A stretch of 22,674 nucleotides of DNA from an uncultured Rickettsiales bacterium. Lineage in GTDB: Bacteria; Pseudomonadota; Alphaproteobacteria; Rs-D84. The DNA lies in assembly GCA_900549365.1 (NCBI GenBank), contig UROD01000008.1, positions 1 to 22,674 of the forward strand, read 5' to 3'. The position numbers and the translations under genes were made by a program. The notes beneath the pieces were generated by a model. It was not told where the DNA came from and ran no database searches. It saw only the letters and a program-made list of their open reading frames with translations. Positions 20,915-22,674 of the stretch are shown here, piece by piece. Each line of letters begins with the position of its first letter. The stretch's first letter is position 1.

Positions 20915-22674
20915 ATGAGCAAGGAAATAATTGAAAATATTGAATCACAACAACTGTCTGACGCATTGTCTCAGCGGTATTTGTCATACGCGGTCAGCAC
21001 GATTGTATCGCGCGCACTGCCTGATGTTCGCGATGGGTTAAAGCCCGTACATCGCCGTATTTTGTATTCTATGTTGCGCCAGAAATTGTCGCCAGCGGCG
21101 GCGTTTCGTAAATGCGCGACGGTGGTCGGCGACGTGCTGGGCCACTATCACCCCCATGGCGACAGTTCGGTTTACGACGCAATGGTGCGCTTGGCACAGG
21201 ATTTCTCGGTACGCTATCCATTGATTGATGGTCAGGGGAATTTTGGTAATATCGATGGCGACCCACAGGCGGCATACCGTTATACCGAATCCAAAATGAC
21301 TGATGCTGCCATGCTGATTATGGAGGGGATTGACGAAGACAGCGTTGATATGATGCCGAATTTTGACGGCACAACGTCTGAACCTGTGGTTATGCCTGGG
21401 GCGTTTCCAAATTTGTTGGCCAACGGTGGTATGGGTATTGCGGTTGGTATGGCAACAAACATTCCAACCCACAATGTGGCAGAGGTTTGCGATGCCCTGA
21501 ATCTGGTCGTTGACAAGCCGGATGCGACAACCGCCCAAATTATGAAAAAAATGGTTGGCCCAGATTTCCCAACTGGCGGTGTTTTGATTGACAATTTTGA
21601 TACCATTGTTAAAAACTATGAAACGGGTCGCGGTGCGTTCCGCATTCGTGCGAAATGGGAAATTGAAAAACTGGACCGTGGCGCAGAACAGGTGGTTATC
21701 ACCGAAATTCCGTATGGTTTGCTGAAATCTAAATTGGTGGAACAAATCGCCGGCCTGATTGATGCGCGCAAATTGCCATTGGTGGACGATATTGTTGATG
21801 AATCCACAACTGATGTGCGTATTGTTATCACCCCGAAAAGCCGTAATGTTCCATTGGACAAAATGATGGCGCACTTGTTCGCAATGACCGATTTGGAATA
21901 TCGGTTCAATATGAACTTGAACGTCATTGATACCAATGGTGCGCCGCGCGTGATGGGCATTGGTGCGGTCTTGCGTGAATTTATTGCGCACCAGAAAAAT
22001 GTTTTAATTCGTCGCACAAATTGGCGTTTGGGTAATATTACGCGCCGCTTGGAAATCTTGGGCGGATTGCTGATTGTATATCTGAATCTGGACAGGGTAA
22101 TTGAAATCATCAGAACCGAAGATGACGCAAAATCCGTCTTGATGTCAGAATTCCAGTTGAGCGAGGTTCAGGTAGAAGCAATCTTGAACACCCGCCTGCG
22201 CAGTTTGCGTAAACTGGAAGAAATGGAAATACGTCGCGAAGATGCAGCGTTGCTGGCGGAACAAAAACAGTTACAAGAATTGCTGGCATCTGATCAAATG
22301 CAAAATGACCAGTTAAAGGCGTGGTTCACCGATATTAAAAAGCGTTATGATAAAAAGACCGCATTGGGTCGTCGCCGTACCACATGGGCGGAACAGACCG
22401 AAGAAATCGTGGTCAACGCCGACGAATTTATTGAAAAAGAACCATTGACCATAATCTTGTCCACGATGGGTTGGATTCGCGCGGCCAAGGGCACACTGGA
22501 TTTGAATAATTTGGATTTGAAATTCAAAGAGGGCGACGAACTGCAATTCGCATTTCATGCGATGTCAACCGACAAAATCAACCTATTCACATCGGCGGGC
22601 AAAATGTTTACATTGGCGGCAAACGAATTGCCATCGGCGCGCGGTTTTGGTGAATCTGTGCGTTTAATGGCGGA
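20915..22674 (+). CDS. parC: DNA topoisomerase IV subunit A (3' end outside window)
   Basis: ParC cuts and passes DNA strands to separate linked daughter chromosomes. 586 codons are present and the gene continues beyond the window. Visible parts are the winged-helix domain with YHPHGDSSVYDAM (78-90), the catalytic Tyr Y123 in AAYRYTE, the tower and coiled-coil region (LRKLEEMEIRREDAALLAEQK), and the start of the C-terminal domain. FRKCATVVGDVLGHYHPHG is the alphaproteobacterial ParC type rather than GyrA. The quinolone-region residues are S84 and D88, that is, no Ser-to-hydrophobic resistance change. The start is set by GGTGGAA before the ATG. parE is not in the window. Confidence 0.94.
   Translation, partial: MSKEIIENIESQQLSDALSQRYLSYAVSTIVSRALPDVRDGLKPVHRRILYSMLRQKLSPAAAFRKCATVVGDVLGHYHPHGDSSVYDAMVRLAQDFSVRYPLIDGQGNFGNIDGDPQAAYRYTESKMTDAAMLIMEGIDEDSVDMMPNFDGTTSEPVVMPGAFPNLLANGGMGIAVGMATNIPTHNVAEVCDALNLVVDKPDATTAQIMKKMVGPDFPTGGVLIDNFDTIVKNYETGRGAFRIRAKWEIEKLDRGAEQVVITEIPYGLLKSKLVEQIAGLIDARKLPLVDDIVDESTTDVRIVITPKSRNVPLDKMMAHLFAMTDLEYRFNMNLNVIDTNGAPRVMGIGAVLREFIAHQKNVLIRRTNWRLGNITRRLEILGGLLIVYLNLDRVIEIIRTEDDAKSVLMSEFQLSEVQVEAILNTRLRSLRKLEEMEIRREDAALLAEQKQLQELLASDQMQNDQLKAWFTDIKKRYDKKTALGRRRTTWAEQTEEIVVNADEFIEKEPLTIILSTMGWIRAAKGTLDLNNLDLKFKEGDELQFAFHAMSTDKINLFTSAGKMFTLAANELPSARGFGESVRLMA

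Noticed and set aside
21038..21991. 317-codon minus-strand frame inside parC
   Set aside because: It is antisense to conserved parC motifs; the His/Asn/Phe-rich composition is that of a shadow frame.
1..22674. CRISPR arrays, insertion sequences, integrases or prophage genes
   Set aside because: No regularly spaced identical repeats, no transposase or integrase ORF and no phage structural set were found; the P5-like domain and the HTH protein alone are not enough to call a prophage.

Overview
The window looks like chromosomal DNA of a Gram-negative alphaproteobacterium that lives at least partly without oxygen. The cell-envelope genes (lgt, lptE), a coiled-coil gene placed directly before zapA, the style of the small helix-turn-helix regulator and the ParC sequence all suggest Alphaproteobacteria. 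An oxygen-sensitive class III ribonucleotide reductase with its activase, and a small 2[4Fe-4S] ferredoxin, suggest an anaerobic or facultative, possibly host-associated, life. I cannot place it more finely without database searches. No CRISPR array, transposase, integrase or rRNA is visible. Genes are tightly packed, and most units end in clear intrinsic terminators.

Layout. 1-711: tRNA-Ser(UGA) on the minus strand with its own terminator, a partial tandem copy of the 5' half of that tRNA, and a small Cys-rich gene coupled to lgt. 708-2569: lgt (minus), with divergent Bax-inhibitor-1-like and ferredoxin genes. 2670-4031: single-chain glycyl-tRNA synthetase. 4032-5646: a regulatory region with several palindromes, an 80-residue helix-turn-helix protein and a LysR-type regulator. 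5701-8742 (minus): an anaerobic ribonucleotide reductase operon, nrdD - separate glycyl-radical ORF - nrdG, behind a promoter that overlaps one of two NrdR boxes. 8743-9112: AT-rich region with nested inverted repeats, a promoter and a terminator-like leader hairpin. 9113-10696: acyl-CoA synthetase-like AMP ligase. 10817-11626: unrecognised gene with a strong promoter. 11657-12895 (minus): membrane-anchored Cys-repeat surface protein. 12985-15926: lptE-holA-map-radC operon. 15918-18835 (minus): three-gene envelope cluster containing a membrane-anchored putative muramidase. 18918-19402: zapA with a coiled-coil partner. 19432-20568 (minus): exported protein of unknown function. 20915-end: parC, cut by the window edge.

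How the parts fit. The nrd operon makes deoxynucleotides under anoxia. Its main chain stops after the zinc site, and the glycyl-radical segment is a separate 61-residue ORF with its own strong ribosome binding site. I consider this the most interesting feature. The second is the 15918-18835 cluster (acidic-linker protein, two-TM protein fused to a phage-P5-like peptidoglycan hydrolase domain, and one-TM protein with a calcium-loop-like motif). It could be a cell-wall remodelling or envelope-spanning device, but its function is not established here. The rest is mostly housekeeping: lipoprotein maturation, LPS transport, replication, protein maturation, division and chromosome decatenation.
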